Below, in pieces: positions 63,566 to 64,000 of a DNA stretch of 64,000 nt (the stretch's first letter is position 1; the number at the start of each line of letters is the position of its first letter). The notes below the pieces were generated by a model, which searched no databases, was not told where the DNA came from, and saw only the letters and a program-made list of their open reading frames with translations. The stretch covers positions 1-64,000 of the forward strand of contig NZ_FONP01000001.1 in the NCBI RefSeq assembly GCF_900112955.1, given 5' to 3'. The position numbers and the translations under genes were made by a program. The DNA comes from Peptostreptococcus sp. D1. Its GTDB lineage: Bacteria > Bacillota > Clostridia > Peptostreptococcales > Peptostreptococcaceae.

Positions 63566-64000
63566 CTAAACTCCACCCAAATCGCCAAATTCATATTGTA
63601 CAATAGCTGTAGCAACAATAGCTGCAGTTTCAGTTCTAAAAATCCTTGGTCCCATTTTTACAGATTTCGCTCCATTCTCTCTAATCAAAAAATTTTCCTC
63701 TTCAGTAAATCCACCCTCAGGTCCGATAAAAATACCGATTTTTGGCTTTACTTGAAGGTTTAATTTTCTTTCGATAATACTTAAAATATTATCACTTATC
63801 AAAACCTCTTTTATTCCCAGTGCGTTTTCGTTTTCGTATGGAGAAATATTAATGTCGTTATTTTTCATATCCTCCAGAGCATCTTTAAATGACATAATCC
63901 CTTTCAATTTCGGTATAACTCCTCTTTTGCATTGTTTTGCTGACTCATAAATGATTCTTTCCCATCTCCCAAGCTTTTTATCACTTTTCTTTTCATCGAC
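63566..64000 (-). CDS. rsmE: 16S rRNA m3U1498 methyltransferase RsmE (5' truncated by the window)
   Basis: The last 144 codons; the frame is open to the right edge. I-G-P-E-G-G-F-T-E-E-E and M-G-P-R-I-F-R-T-E-T-A-A are the SPOUT knot motifs. The N-terminal PUA-like half is outside. It sits before mtaB as in most Firmicutes. Confidence 0.95.
   Translation of the reverse strand, partial: VDEKKSDKKLGRWERIIYESAKQCKRGVIPKLKGIMSFKDALEDMKNNDINISPYENENALGIKEVLISDNILSIIERKLNLQVKPKIGIFIGPEGGFTEEENFLIRENGAKSVKMGPRIFRTETAAIVATAIVQYEFGDLGGV

Overview
The window is low-GC, AT-rich DNA that looks like an anaerobic Clostridia chromosome, most likely a Peptostreptococcaceae-type amino-acid fermenter. The grounds are an Rnf complex, a Stickland-type (glycine/sarcosine/betaine) reductase component B with a UGA-encoded selenocysteine, PolC, a long-form HPF, pyruvate phosphate dikinase with its DUF299 regulator, and the standard Firmicute order from rsmE to ppdK. 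The genus assignment is inference. Nearly all genes lie on the minus strand. Plus-strand exceptions are a flavodoxin-like protein, thyA-folA, the ABC transporter binding protein and permeases, and one tRNA-Leu.

Layout. 1-2.8 kb is accessory and partly decayed: a (TCTG)n tract (AGAC on the coding strand) lies just inside a minus-strand reading frame that leaves the window, followed by a broken CPBP protease gene and a TlpA lipoprotein / CXXC micro-protein / membrane polyferredoxin cluster whose TlpA gene is frameshifted in a poly-A run. 2.8-5.5 kb holds small-molecule-binding and resistance-type proteins (GyrI-like, VOC, ClbS/DfsB). 5.4-12 kb carries polC, an MBL hydrolase and a two-domain flavodoxin-like protein. 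12.2-17.2 kb is rnfCDGEAB. 17.8-27.5 kb has an SH3b-NlpC/P60 hydrolase with WalR-like boxes, an HMA protein, a lytic transglycosylase, coaE, polA, tRNA-Leu(CAA), an iron alcohol dehydrogenase and a CWB2-L,D-transpeptidase. 27.7-34 kb has thyA-folA and a CUT1-type sugar ABC transporter; both plus-strand transcripts end at copies of one conserved hairpin repeat. 34-39.2 kb has a Crp/Fnr regulator and a grdX-grdE-like-grdB-like-transporter operon.

39.6-64 kb is the conserved housekeeping block (rsmE, mtaB, hinT, rpsU, yqeY, hpf, phoH, ybeY, dgkA-PAP2 fusion, era, mgtE, recO, glyQS, ccpN-like, ppsR, ppdK). It is interrupted by a one-pilin, three-sortase pilus locus between glyS and ccpN, a TDT-family transporter with a highly charged tail, and a CPBP/YbjQ pair.

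How it fits together: Grd component B would feed substrate into a Stickland reductase whose A and C proteins are encoded elsewhere. Rnf couples ferredoxin:NAD oxidoreduction to an ion gradient. PPDK, its regulatory protein and the CcpN-like regulator form a pyruvate/PEP control unit. The most unusual signals are the tetranucleotide contingency-type tract, the Sec codon with its SECIS hairpin, the frameshifted TlpA redox lipoprotein, the dispersed conserved-loop terminator repeat, and short tandem duplications of stop-codon regions.
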